NCBI GenBank assembly: GCA_943329165.2
Contig: CALQCV020000110.1
Location: 1 to 6,704 of the forward strand
Length of the DNA: 6,704 nt
Direction of reading: 5' to 3'
Source: Candidatus Nitrotoga sp. CP45
GTDB taxonomy: Bacteria > Bacteroidota > Bacteroidia > Flavobacteriales > Flavobacteriaceae
A program made the translations under genes and the position numbers. Below are positions 1 to 6,592 of this stretch, in pieces. The first letter of the stretch is position 1. Every line of letters begins with the position of its first letter. Under the pieces are notes generated by a model. It made no database searches. It saw nothing but the letters and a program-made list of their open reading frames with translations, and was not told the DNA's origin.

Positions 1-1419
1 GTTAAAAATGGTGCGCGATATGAACTAATCAAAAAATATGGGTTAACACAATTCGACAGCGGAAAATATACCATTTCAAGAATTCCAGTTTTGATAAACG
101 GAAAAGTTATTTTTTCGGACAGCATCAAAGTAGAAGTTAATGATGTAAAGGTCGATACACTTAAACAAAAAATGTTCGATATCAAAGATATCGCACAAGT
201 TTCCAGCCCAATAGGAACCTGGTGGATTTATATTTTAATCTTATTGTTCATCGGAATTGCGAGCTATTTCATTTATCAATTCATTAAGAAAAGACAAAAT
301 AAACCAAAAGTTGAAACTATTGTTTTTAAATCGCCTATCGAAAAAGCAACAACTTTATTACAACAATTGGAAGTCAAAGAACTTTGGCAAAAAGGCGAAG
401 TCAAACATTATTATTCTGAACTGACAGACATTGCCCGTAATTATATAGAGGAAGAAATCAATATTCCCGCTATGGAAAGCACGACTTCGGAACTGATTGA
501 AGGCTTACGAAAAGCGGCCAAACAAAAGAAACTTAAACTCTCAAACGAAACGGTAGAAAATCTGGAAAAGGTTTTAATACAGGCCGATTTAGTAAAATTT
601 GCAAAAGTAAAACCGCTTGATTATGAAATTGAAGAAGATAAAAAACGTATATCAAGTTCGATTGTTATCATTCATAAATCAATTCCGGTAGTTGTAGAAA
701 ATGATGATGAACTCGCTTTATGGAACGAACAACAAAAAGAATTGGCGCGTTTGCAAAAACTGAAAAAACAAAAGCGCCTTAGAATTATTTCGACCATCGG
801 AATCATATTGGGAATGCTACTGCTTTTTGTTTTAGGCTTACTTTATTTCAAAGGATTTGATTATGTAAAAGACAATTTCCTTGGTCACCCAACCAAAGAT
901 CTAATCGAAAGCCAATGGGTTTATAGCGATTACGGAAATCCCGGCGTAAAAGTGGAAACACCAAAAGTGTTGAAGCGAATTGACGCCACGAAAACACTCC
1001 CAAAAGATGCTATGGCGTTGATTAAGGAAATGCAGACTTTTGGTTACGGAAGTTTGTTGGAAGATTTTTATATCGCAGTTTCAACAGTAACGTATAAACA
1101 GGAAACACAAATCGATTTAGATAAAACCGCCGAAGGTTATCTCAAAATTATGGAAGCTCAAGGCGCGCAAAATATCATCGTGAAGACTGAAGATTTTGAT
1201 ACGCAAAAAGGCGTTTCAGGTAAAAAAGCCTACGGTACAATGACAGTTTTGAATAAAATAAAAGGCAAGTCAACTAAAATGTATTATCAAGTATTGCTTT
1301 TCAGTCAAAATAGCGGTTTGCAGACTATTTTGGTCATGCACCGCGAAAATGATAAATATGGACAGCAAATTGCGGAAAGAATGTTGAACTCGGTTGAATT
1401 ACAAACAGCGCAAGAATGA
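1..1419 (+). CDS. Bat-operon membrane protein upstream of batA, 5'-truncated by the window
   Basis: The frame is open from base 1 to the TGA at 1417-1419, giving 472 visible residues and no start; the TTG at 91 is an internal codon. Residues 1-60 look like the end of an extracytoplasmic Ig-like domain, with an FDSGKY motif and alternating strand pattern. A membrane segment follows at about 72-95 and another at about 261-284. Between them is a charged, helical domain, probably cytoplasmic, whose part at about 110-206 resembles the tail of BatD in this window. Residues about 285-472 should be outside the membrane; I do not recognise this domain, although its ending, with a hydrophobic strand then a helix running to LNSVE, recalls PsbP-like folds. 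Its stop overlaps batA by 4 bp, so translational coupling is likely. In Bacteroidota a protein of this layout commonly lies between a DUF58 gene and batA. Family placement is fairly sure; function is unknown. Confidence 0.85.
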   Translation, partial: VKNGARYELIKKYGLTQFDSGKYTISRIPVLINGKVIFSDSIKVEVNDVKVDTLKQKMFDIKDIAQVSSPIGTWWIYILILLFIGIASYFIYQFIKKRQNKPKVETIVFKSPIEKATTLLQQLEVKELWQKGEVKHYYSELTDIARNYIEEEINIPAMESTTSELIEGLRKAAKQKKLKLSNETVENLEKVLIQADLVKFAKVKPLDYEIEEDKKRISSSIVIIHKSIPVVVENDDELALWNEQQKELARLQKLKKQKRLRIISTIGIILGMLLLFVLGLLYFKGFDYVKDNFLGHPTKDLIESQWVYSDYGNPGVKVETPKVLKRIDATKTLPKDAMALIKEMQTFGYGSLLEDFYIAVSTVTYKQETQIDLDKTAEGYLKIMEAQGAQNIIVKTEDFDTQKGVSGKKAYGTMTVLNKIKGKSTKMYYQVLLFSQNSGLQTILVMHRENDKYGQQIAERMLNSVELQTAQE

Positions 1420-2417
1420 AAGAGGTTAGTTTTTTAAATCCTGAGTTTTTCTGGTTGTTTCTGTTACTTCCAGCGGCAGTTTTGTGGCAAATTTGGAAAA
1501 GAAAACAACAATCCGCTACTTTAAAAATAAGTTCGGTAAAAGGTTTCAAAGCACAAAAATCGCTGTTAGCCAAACTAAAACCGTTTTTGTTTGTGTTAAG
1601 GTTATTAGCGTTGAGTTCGTTGATTATTGCCATGGCAAGACCAAGAAAAGTAGATATCAGCAGCCAAACCAAATCGACCAAGGGAATTGATATTGTGATG
1701 GCAATTGACGTTTCGGGAAGTATGTTAGCCAAAGATTTAAAGCCAAACCGAATGGAAGCTTTGAAAAAAGTAGCCGAGAACTTTGCGGAAGGACGACCAA
1801 ATGACAGAATCGGAATTGTAGTTTACGCTTCGGAAGCCTATACAAAAACCCCTGTTACTAGTGATAAAGCAATTATTCAGCAAGCCATTCAAAGCATAAA
1901 ATACGACAATGTTTTGCAGGACGGAACCGGAATCGGAATGGGATTGACCACAGCCGTAAATCGTTTGAAAGATAGCAAAGCCAAAAGCAAAGTGATTATT
2001 CTGTTGACTGACGGTGTAAACAATGCCGGTTTTATTGAGCCTGAAACAGCTTCTCAAATCGCCAAAGAATACGGAATCAAAGTCTACACCATCGGAATTG
2101 GAACCAATGGAAACGCGATGTTCCCATATGCTTATGCTCCAAATGGCGGCTTTTTATTTCGAATGATGCCTGTTGAAATTGATGTGAACCTATTACAAAC
2201 TATCGCCAGAAATACCGGCGGAAAATATTTCAGAGCCAGCAGCAATAGTAAGTTAGAATCGATTTATAAGGAAATAAATAAACTGGAAACGACCGAAATT
2301 CAAGAGTTGAAGTTCTATGATTATGATGAAAAATACAGATTGTTTGTTTGGATTGCCGGGATTTTAGTTTTGATTGAATTTGGTTTACGAAATACAATTT
2401 ATAGAAGCTTTATATAA
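1416..2417 (+). CDS. batA: BatA, membrane-anchored VWA-domain protein
   Basis: A 333-residue protein of normal BatA length. Residues 1-30 begin with the FLNPEFFW motif typical of the aerotolerance-regulator N-terminal domain and contain a first membrane segment (about 11-26). A second lies at about 57-76 and a third near the C-terminus at about 309-326. The von Willebrand factor A domain spans about 90-290. Its MIDAS metal site looks intact: D98, S100 and S102 in DVSGSM, T171 in the DGTGIG loop, and D199 in LLTDG. VWA domains bind partner proteins through a divalent metal; Bat proteins are thought to act in an envelope complex with a MoxR AAA+ ATPase, originally linked to aerotolerance in Bacteroides. 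The ATG at 1416 overlaps the previous stop as ATGA, which fixes the start. It is a paralogue of the following batB; order and the DVSGSM form support calling this one BatA. Confidence 0.93.
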   Translation: MKEVSFLNPEFFWLFLLLPAAVLWQIWKRKQQSATLKISSVKGFKAQKSLLAKLKPFLFVLRLLALSSLIIAMARPRKVDISSQTKSTKGIDIVMAIDVSGSMLAKDLKPNRMEALKKVAENFAEGRPNDRIGIVVYASEAYTKTPVTSDKAIIQQAIQSIKYDNVLQDGTGIGMGLTTAVNRLKDSKAKSKVIILLTDGVNNAGFIEPETASQIAKEYGIKVYTIGIGTNGNAMFPYAYAPNGGFLFRMMPVEIDVNLLQTIARNTGGKYFRASSNSKLESIYKEINKLETTEIQELKFYDYDEKYRLFVWIAGILVLIEFGLRNTIYRSFI

Positions 2418-2421
2418 AAGT

Positions 2422-2462
2422 TTAAACACAAAGAACACGAAGAAAGCACAAAGCTCGCGATG
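2422..2462 (+). repeat. Left arm of the short inverted-repeat unit
   Basis: It opens with TTAAACAC. Heptamers start at 2427 (CACAAAG), 2436 (CACGAAG), 2447 (CACAAAG) and 2456 (CGCGATG, degraded), with spacings of 9, 11 and 9 nt. The same spacing is found in both arms of the larger unit. Confidence 0.78.
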
Positions 2463-2478
2463 TTCTATTAAAAATATT

Positions 2479-2521
2479 CTTTGTGTACTTAGTGAAAAAT
2501 CTTAGTGCGCTTAGTGGTTAA
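2479..2521 (-). repeat. Right arm of the short inverted-repeat unit
   Basis: On the + strand, the heptamers are CTTTGTG at 2479 and CTTAGTG at 2488, 2501 and 2510, followed by GTTAA. Read from the outer end on the - strand this is TTAACCAC followed by four CACnAAG units spaced 9, 13 and 9 nt. It is the only arm of the four with a 13-nt central step, so it carries a 2-nt expansion. Confidence 0.78.
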
Positions 2522-2530
2522 GAAAAAAAT

Positions 2531-3571
2531 ATGTACGAGTTAGAAGAAAAATGGTATTTGTACTTTTTGTTTGTCATTCCGGCGATGGCACTACTTTTCC
2601 TGTACATTCAAATCTGGAAAAGAAAAAAACAACGCGAGTTTGGTGATTTGGATTTAATCAAAAAATTAAGTCCCGAAAAATCAGCTTTCAAACCTGCTTT
2701 GAAATTGGGTGTGATTTTATTGGCCTTAACGTGTTTAATAATCGGATTGGTTAACCCAAAAATCGGAACCAAATTAGAAACCGTAAAAAGGGAAGGCATT
2801 GATATCATTTTTGCGATTGACGTCTCTAAAAGTATGTTGGCTGAAGACGTGGCGCCAAGTCGTTTGGAAAAAAGCAAGCAATTAGTTTCTCAAATAATCA
2901 ATAATTTGGGCAGCGACCGTATTGGAATCATAGCTTATTCCGGAAGTGCTTTCCCTGTTTTGCCCATTACTACGGATTATAGTGTTGGGAAAATGTTTTT
3001 GCAAACTATGAATCCAGGAATGATTTCGGCTCAGGGAACATCTATTGATCAAGCTATAAATCTAGCTATAACTTATATTGACAAAAAAGATAAAACTAAC
3101 AAACTTTTAATCATCATTACCGATGGGGAAGACCATTCCAATGCTGCTGAAGATGCTGCTGAAGAAGCGAAAAAAGTGGGTTTGAAAATAATGACCATTG
3201 GCGTTGGAACCGAAAAAGGCGGAGCCATTCCGTTAAAGAGAAATGGTGTGGTAGAAAGTTTTCAACGCGACCAAAATGGCGACGTAGTTATCACTAAACG
3301 AACCTCAGAAGTGTTAAGAACCATTGCGAAAAGTGCCGGCGGTGGATATGTTGACGGCAACTCAACCAAAGAAGTTTTGGATTATGTGAAAAACGCCTTA
3401 GATAATATCCAAAAAACCGAATTTGAAAGCACGCAGATGGCCGATTTCAAATCGCAGTTTCAATGGTTTTTAGGATTTGGTTTTTTCTTGTTGCTTTTGG
3501 ATGTTTTCCTTTTGGAAAAAAAGACAAAATGGGTGAAAAAGATGAATTTATTTAATGAGAAAGATAATTAG
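2531..3571 (+). CDS. batB: BatB, membrane-anchored VWA-domain protein
   Basis: A 346-residue paralogue of BatA. Membrane segments are at about 9-28, 57-74 and 309-328, with a VWA domain at about 90-295 between the second and third. The MIDAS residues are present: D97, S99 and S101 in the DVSKSM motif, T170 in the QGTSID loop and D198 in IITDGED. The DVSKSM form and the position after batA fit BatB. The domain should face the periplasm or lie at the membrane, where BatA and BatB are thought to work together. The ATG at 2531 is preceded by an A-rich stretch, usual for Bacteroidota, and the first membrane segment begins within ten residues, so the start is credible. Unlike the tight batA junction, 113 nt separate it from batA, nearly all taken up by the inverted-repeat unit at 2422-2521. 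Translation of batB therefore uses a leader that directly follows that repeat. Confidence 0.93.
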   Translation: MYELEEKWYLYFLFVIPAMALLFLYIQIWKRKKQREFGDLDLIKKLSPEKSAFKPALKLGVILLALTCLIIGLVNPKIGTKLETVKREGIDIIFAIDVSKSMLAEDVAPSRLEKSKQLVSQIINNLGSDRIGIIAYSGSAFPVLPITTDYSVGKMFLQTMNPGMISAQGTSIDQAINLAITYIDKKDKTNKLLIIITDGEDHSNAAEDAAEEAKKVGLKIMTIGVGTEKGGAIPLKRNGVVESFQRDQNGDVVITKRTSEVLRTIAKSAGGGYVDGNSTKEVLDYVKNALDNIQKTEFESTQMADFKSQFQWFLGFGFFLLLLDVFLLEKKTKWVKKMNLFNEKDN

Positions 3572-3595
3572 ATAATAGACTGATAGATGATAGAC
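3571..3595 (+). repeat. Short GATAGA-type repeats over the batB-batC junction and batC start
   Basis: The spacer and the start of batC are made of GATA/TAGAC units: ATAGAC at 3575-3580 and 3590-3595, with TGATAGA at 3581-3587 between. The batC ATG at 3587 lies inside the run. This looks like simple-sequence expansion at a gene junction; no regulatory role can be shown. Confidence 0.45.
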
Positions 3596-4360
3596 AGAAA
3601 AAGATATTTAATACTGACTTCTATACTTTTAATTTCCTTTTTGGCGAAAGCTCAAGAGAAGGAACAGGATAAAAATTTGCCAAAAGGAAACGATTCTTTT
3701 GCCGAAAAAAAATATGATGAAGCCGAAGCAGAATACAGGATCTCGGAATCAAAAAATCCAAAAAAATCAATTGCATCCTACAATTTAGGAAACGCTGTTT
3801 ACAAACAAAATCAATCGGGCGAAGCTAAATATCATTATGCAAAAGCATTAAAAAACGCTAAAACTAGAACCGAAAAACACCAGGCATTTCACAATATCGG
3901 CAATACGCTGATGAAAGATAAAGATTATGGTGGCGCTGTTGAAGCCTATAAAAACGCATTGCGGAACAATCCGGCGGATGAAGAGACTCGTTACAATTAT
4001 GCTTTGGCTAGAAAAATGTTAAAAGAAAATCCTCCGAAAAAAGACGACAAAAAAGACAAGGATAAAAAGGATAAGAACAAAGACAAAAAAGACGATCAAA
4101 ACAAGGACAAGGATAAAAAGGACGACAAGAAAGAAGGAAAAGATAAAGACAAGGATAAAAAAGACGGTGACAAGGATAAAGATAAAAAAGACAATAAAGA
4201 TCAAAATCAAGGAAAACCAAAACCTCAACCTGGCGGGATTTCAAAACAACGATTAGAGAATTTATTGGATGCGGTAAACAATGAAGAGAAAAAAATTCAG
4301 GATAAAGTAAACAAACAAAAAGTACAAGCCAATCCGAAAAAAGCTGAAAAAGATTGGTAA
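3587..4360 (+). CDS. batC: BatC, exported TPR protein with Lys/Asp-rich tract
   Basis: A 257-residue protein. Residues 1-23 form a signal peptide (basic MIDRKR start, hydrophobic core, likely cleavage near AKA/Q). Two to three tetratricopeptide repeats cover about 33-143; the clearest has the GNTLMKDKDYGGAVEAY pattern around 105-121 followed by ALRNNPAD. Residues 149-206 are almost only Lys and Asp with some Asn and Gln. The last 40 residues carry a helix with LLDAVNNEEKKIQDKV and the ending EKDW, which I recognise as a BatC-type tail. TPRs mediate protein contacts, so a scaffold role among Bat proteins in the periplasm is likely. An in-frame TAG lies directly before the ATG, so no upstream start is possible. 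The gene begins 15 nt after the batB stop, in the same operon. Family assignment is strong; the function of the charged tract is unknown. Confidence 0.88.
   Translation: MIDRKRYLILTSILLISFLAKAQEKEQDKNLPKGNDSFAEKKYDEAEAEYRISESKNPKKSIASYNLGNAVYKQNQSGEAKYHYAKALKNAKTRTEKHQAFHNIGNTLMKDKDYGGAVEAYKNALRNNPADEETRYNYALARKMLKENPPKKDDKKDKDKKDKNKDKKDDQNKDKDKKDDKKEGKDKDKDKKDGDKDKDKKDNKDQNQGKPKPQPGGISKQRLENLLDAVNNEEKKIQDKVNKQKVQANPKKAEKDW
4037..4204 (+). repeat. Low-complexity Lys/Asp-coding repeat inside batC
   Basis: This stretch encodes residues 151-206 of BatC and is nearly all AAA, AAG, GAT and GAC codons. A 17-nt core, GACAAGGATAAAAAGGA, occurs exactly at 4055-4071 and 4106-4122, 51 nt apart, with a near copy at 4148-4164. 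The pattern points to in-frame expansion by slippage or unequal exchange, so the length may vary among strains without breaking the frame. Confidence 0.8.
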
Positions 4361-4363
4361 AAT

Positions 4364-4390
4364 AAATTTGAAAATTAATCAATTTGAAAG
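4364..4390 (+). repeat. AATTTGAAA direct repeats in the batD leader
   Basis: The 37-nt batC-batD spacer contains AATTTGAAA at 4365-4373 and again at 4381-4389, with a related TTTGCAAATG running into the batD ATG. The TTG in the first copy creates a spurious upstream in-frame start at 4368. The A-rich copies near the ATG could help initiation, but that is not shown by the sequence. Confidence 0.45.
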
Positions 4391-4397
4391 TTTGCAA

Positions 4398-6158
4398 ATG
4401 AAAAAGATTTTAATTTTATTATTTATTACAAATTCACTTTTTGCTCAAGTACAATTTGAAGCAAAAGTGAGCAAGAATTCTTTGGGATTAAACGAAAGAC
4501 TTCGCGTTGATTTTACAATGAATGCTGATGGCGATAATTTTGTACCACCTAATTTTGAAGCTTCTGGTTTTAAAGTTGTCGGCGGACCAAGTCAATCGGT
4601 AAGTCAATCCTGGATTAACGGAAAAAGCTCATTTAATAAATCGTATATTTTTATTTTGTTGCCTACGCAAAAAGGGGCTTTGACTCTTAATCAAGCTTCC
4701 ATTGAGATCAATGGTCAGATTTATAAAACATCACCCATTAAAATCAATGTGACCAATGCGGTTGAAATTCCAAAAGATCCAAACGAAGCCCCGACAATTA
4801 GCGCAGACGACAACTTATATTTGGTTGCAGATATTTCAAAAACCAATCCGTATCTGAACGAACCAATTACGGTAGTTTACAAATTGTATTTTAGTTATAA
4901 CATCGGAATCAGTAACTGGCGTGAACTAAATAAACCAAAATACAATGATTTTTGGAGTCAAAATATCGATATCAAACAATTAGTAGCGCAAGACGGAATG
5001 TTCAAAGGGGAACGCTATCGTTATGTAGTGCTTCGGAAAACAGTTTTATATCCACAGAAATCCGGGAAACTGGAGATTGAACCGCTTTCACTAGATATCG
5101 ATTGTCAAGTGCCGACGAATAAAAGAAATTTTTGGGGACAAACTTTAATGACTCAAGACAGCAAACGCGTTTCTGCCGGAAGCAAAGTTATCAATGTAAG
5201 AGCATTGCCTGAAAAAGGAAAACCAGAAGATTTTACTGGTGCCGTAGGTCGTATGAATTTCAGAGTAAAACCATCCAAAACCATATTGAAAAATGGAGAA
5301 TCTATGGATTTAGATGTAAGTGTTGTTGGAACCGGAAACCTAAAATTGTTTACGTTACCAAAACCAGTTTTGCCCTCTGCTTTGGAAATGTATGATCCGG
5401 TTCACGACGAAAATGTGTCAACTCCGTTAACCGGAATGACAGGTAGAATTTCGGATAAATACACAATAATTCCACAATACAAAGGCAATTACCAAATCAA
5501 GCCGCTGCGTTTTACGTACTTTGATTTAGGTTCGAATAGTTACAAAACCATTTCTTCGCAACCGATAACGATCAATGTTTTAGATGGACCAAGTGTGGCA
5601 AGTTCAGAAAAGACAAATCCGAATGATGTCGCCAAAACCAAATTCGAAGCGGCCAAATCGTTTGCTTATATCAAACAAAAAACATCCTTGCAACCAATGA
5701 AAAAAGACGACTTTCTGGGTTCAGGGTTATTTTATTCTTTAGTGTTCTTGCCATTTTTAGCGATTCCGTTTTTGATTATCGGAAGAAGGAAAAAAGAAGA
5801 AATGGACAATGATGTTGTGGGCAACAAAATCAAAAAATCAAATGCATTGGCAAAGAAATATTTGGGCGATGCCAAAAAACATTTGGGCAACAAAGAACCA
5901 TTTTACATCGCGCTTGAAAAAGCGATGCACAATTTCCTGAAAGCGAAGCTAAACATGGAAACTTCGGAAATGAGCAAAGAGAAGATTACAGAACTTTTAC
6001 TCTCGCGAAAAGCGAATACGGAAACGGTTTCTGAGTTTATTCAGTTAACCGAAAACTGTGAATTGGCGAGATATGCTTTTTCTTCAGAATCGGCAATCCA
6101 AAACGATTATGACAAAGCCGTTGTTATTATTTCTGAACTTGAAAAGCAATTAAAATAA
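4398..6158 (+). CDS. batD: BatD, exported membrane-anchored oxygen-tolerance protein
   Basis: Starting at the ATG at 4398 gives 586 residues, normal for Bacteroidota BatD. An in-frame TTG at 4368 would add ten polar residues before the signal peptide and is rejected. Residues 1-16 are a signal peptide with likely cleavage at LFA/Q. Residues 17-440 form a large extracytoplasmic region of beta-rich, Ig-like character, including the early VSKNSLGLNERLRVDF pattern and the PPNFEASGFKVVGGPSQS segment characteristic of BatD. A single membrane segment lies at about 441-462, followed by basic RRKKEE and a cytoplasmic helical tail to 586. That tail, at about 501-566, resembles the cytoplasmic domain of the first gene in this window. 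BatD probably completes the envelope Bat complex with BatA, BatB and BatC; its exact activity is unknown. It starts 37 nt after batC and ends 4 nt before the repeat unit that carries the GxxExxY gene. Confidence 0.93.
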   Translation: MKKILILLFITNSLFAQVQFEAKVSKNSLGLNERLRVDFTMNADGDNFVPPNFEASGFKVVGGPSQSVSQSWINGKSSFNKSYIFILLPTQKGALTLNQASIEINGQIYKTSPIKINVTNAVEIPKDPNEAPTISADDNLYLVADISKTNPYLNEPITVVYKLYFSYNIGISNWRELNKPKYNDFWSQNIDIKQLVAQDGMFKGERYRYVVLRKTVLYPQKSGKLEIEPLSLDIDCQVPTNKRNFWGQTLMTQDSKRVSAGSKVINVRALPEKGKPEDFTGAVGRMNFRVKPSKTILKNGESMDLDVSVVGTGNLKLFTLPKPVLPSALEMYDPVHDENVSTPLTGMTGRISDKYTIIPQYKGNYQIKPLRFTYFDLGSNSYKTISSQPITINVLDGPSVASSEKTNPNDVAKTKFEAAKSFAYIKQKTSLQPMKKDDFLGSGLFYSLVFLPFLAIPFLIIGRRKKEEMDNDVVGNKIKKSNALAKKYLGDAKKHLGNKEPFYIALEKAMHNFLKAKLNMETSEMSKEKITELLLSRKANTETVSEFIQLTENCELARYAFSSESAIQNDYDKAVVIISELEKQLK

Positions 6159-6162
6159 AGTC

Positions 6163-6203
6163 TTAACCACGAAGAACACTAAGAAGACGCGAAGAACACG
6201 AAG
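6163..6203 (+). repeat. Left arm of the GxxExxY unit
   Basis: After TTAAC, heptamers start at 6168 (CACGAAG), 6177 (CACTAAG), 6188 (CGCGAAG) and 6197 (CACGAAG), with spacings of 9, 11 and 9 nt. The last heptamer ends 2 nt before the GxxExxY ATG, so the arm also forms the ribosome-binding region of that gene. Confidence 0.85.
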
Positions 6204-6205
6204 CT

Positions 6206-6589
6206 ATGATTACAGAAGAGGAAATATCGAAAATAGTTTTTGAATGTGCTTTAAGAGTTCACAAAGTTCTTGGCCCGGGTTTGCTTGAAAGTGCTTATGA
6301 AGAATGTCTATTTTATGAGCTTAAAAAGACAAATCTGAAAGTCGAAAAACAGAAACCACTTCCTTTGATATATGAAGAAGTCAATTTAGAAGTTGGTTAC
6401 AGAATAGATATAATTATTGAAGATAAATTTATAGTTGAAGTAAAGTCTGTAGAAGCATTAAATGATGTTCATTTGGCACAATTACTTACCTATCTGAAAT
6501 TATCGGACTGTAAATTGGGATTATTAATTAATTTTAATGTTAAACTTTTAAAAGATGGTGTGCGGAGAATTATCAATGGTGCGCTTTAA
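6206..6589 (+). CDS. GxxExxY-family protein with PD-(D/E)XK nuclease-like residues
   Basis: A complete 127-residue protein of usual family length. The naming motif is G25-L-L-E28-S-A-Y31 within GPGLLESAYE. Downstream is a PD-(D/E)XK-like arrangement: D68 in GYRIDI, then E78 and K80 in VEVK, followed by Q92 in HLAQLLTYL and a closing strand LGLLINF. These are the residues expected of an active metal-dependent nuclease fold, to which the family (often named PDDEXK_3) is assigned. No enzymatic activity is known to me for it. There is no signal peptide or membrane segment, so it should be cytoplasmic, unlike every other gene here. The frame upstream of the ATG is open back to a TAA at 6164 but has no other ATG, GTG or TTG, so 6206 is the start. 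It is not a normal bat gene: it lies tightly between two inverted arms. It may mobilise the unit, protect it, or be a passenger. Confidence 0.9.
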   Translation: MITEEEISKIVFECALRVHKVLGPGLLESAYEECLFYELKKTNLKVEKQKPLPLIYEEVNLEVGYRIDIIIEDKFIVEVKSVEALNDVHLAQLLTYLKLSDCKLGLLINFNVKLLKDGVRRIINGAL

Positions 6590-6592
6590 AAT

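Larger units (their letters stand above)
2422..2521. repeat. 100-bp gene-less inverted-repeat unit between batA and batB (MITE-like)
   Basis: The unit starts 4 nt after the batA stop and ends 9 nt before the batB ATG. Its left arm (2422-2462) and right arm (2479-2521) are imperfect inverted repeats around a 16-nt AT-rich centre (2463-2478). Both arms are built from CACnAAG-like heptamers with a TTAA-type outer end, the same design as the arms around the GxxExxY gene at 6163-6633. Compared without gaps, the left arm matches the left arm of the larger unit at 30 of 41 positions by my count. The simplest reading is a non-autonomous or decayed relative of the larger unit. As RNA it could fold into a long imperfect hairpin in the batA-batB spacer. 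No clear target-site duplication is visible. The structure is seen directly; mobility is inferred. Confidence 0.8.

Noticed and set aside
91..93. TTG as the start of the first gene
   Set aside because: The frame is open to base 1 and the residues before it continue a recognisable Ig-like domain, so the gene is truncated by the window, not started here.
1334..2057. Open frames on the - strand and an alternative + frame across batA
   Set aside because: They overlap a strongly supported VWA gene, have no motif or leader, and look like chance frames.
2427..2462. Regular heptamer arrays as a CRISPR array
   Set aside because: The repeats are 7 nt with 2-6 nt gaps and are arranged as inverted arms; there are no unique spacers of CRISPR length and no cas genes.
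2479..2521. Short inverted-repeat unit as a rho-independent terminator of batA
   Set aside because: The stem would be long, imperfect and AT-rich with no GC-rich core or following U-run, and batB continues directly downstream in the same operon.
4363..4370. TAAATTTG, matching the Bacteroidota -7 promoter word TAnnTTTG, before batD
   Set aside because: No TTG-type -33 element lies at a suitable distance upstream, and the word is part of the AATTTGAAA repeats, so chance is more likely.
4368..4397. In-frame TTG extending batD upstream by ten codons
   Set aside because: The added residues are polar and would bury the signal peptide; the ATG at 4398 begins exactly at MKK plus a hydrophobic core, as expected for BatD.
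4008..4397. Long open frames on the - strand opposite batC
   Set aside because: They are complementary to the Lys/Asp-rich tract, which has almost no stop-forming words in antisense; the products are Phe/Leu/Val/Cys-rich runs without domain features.
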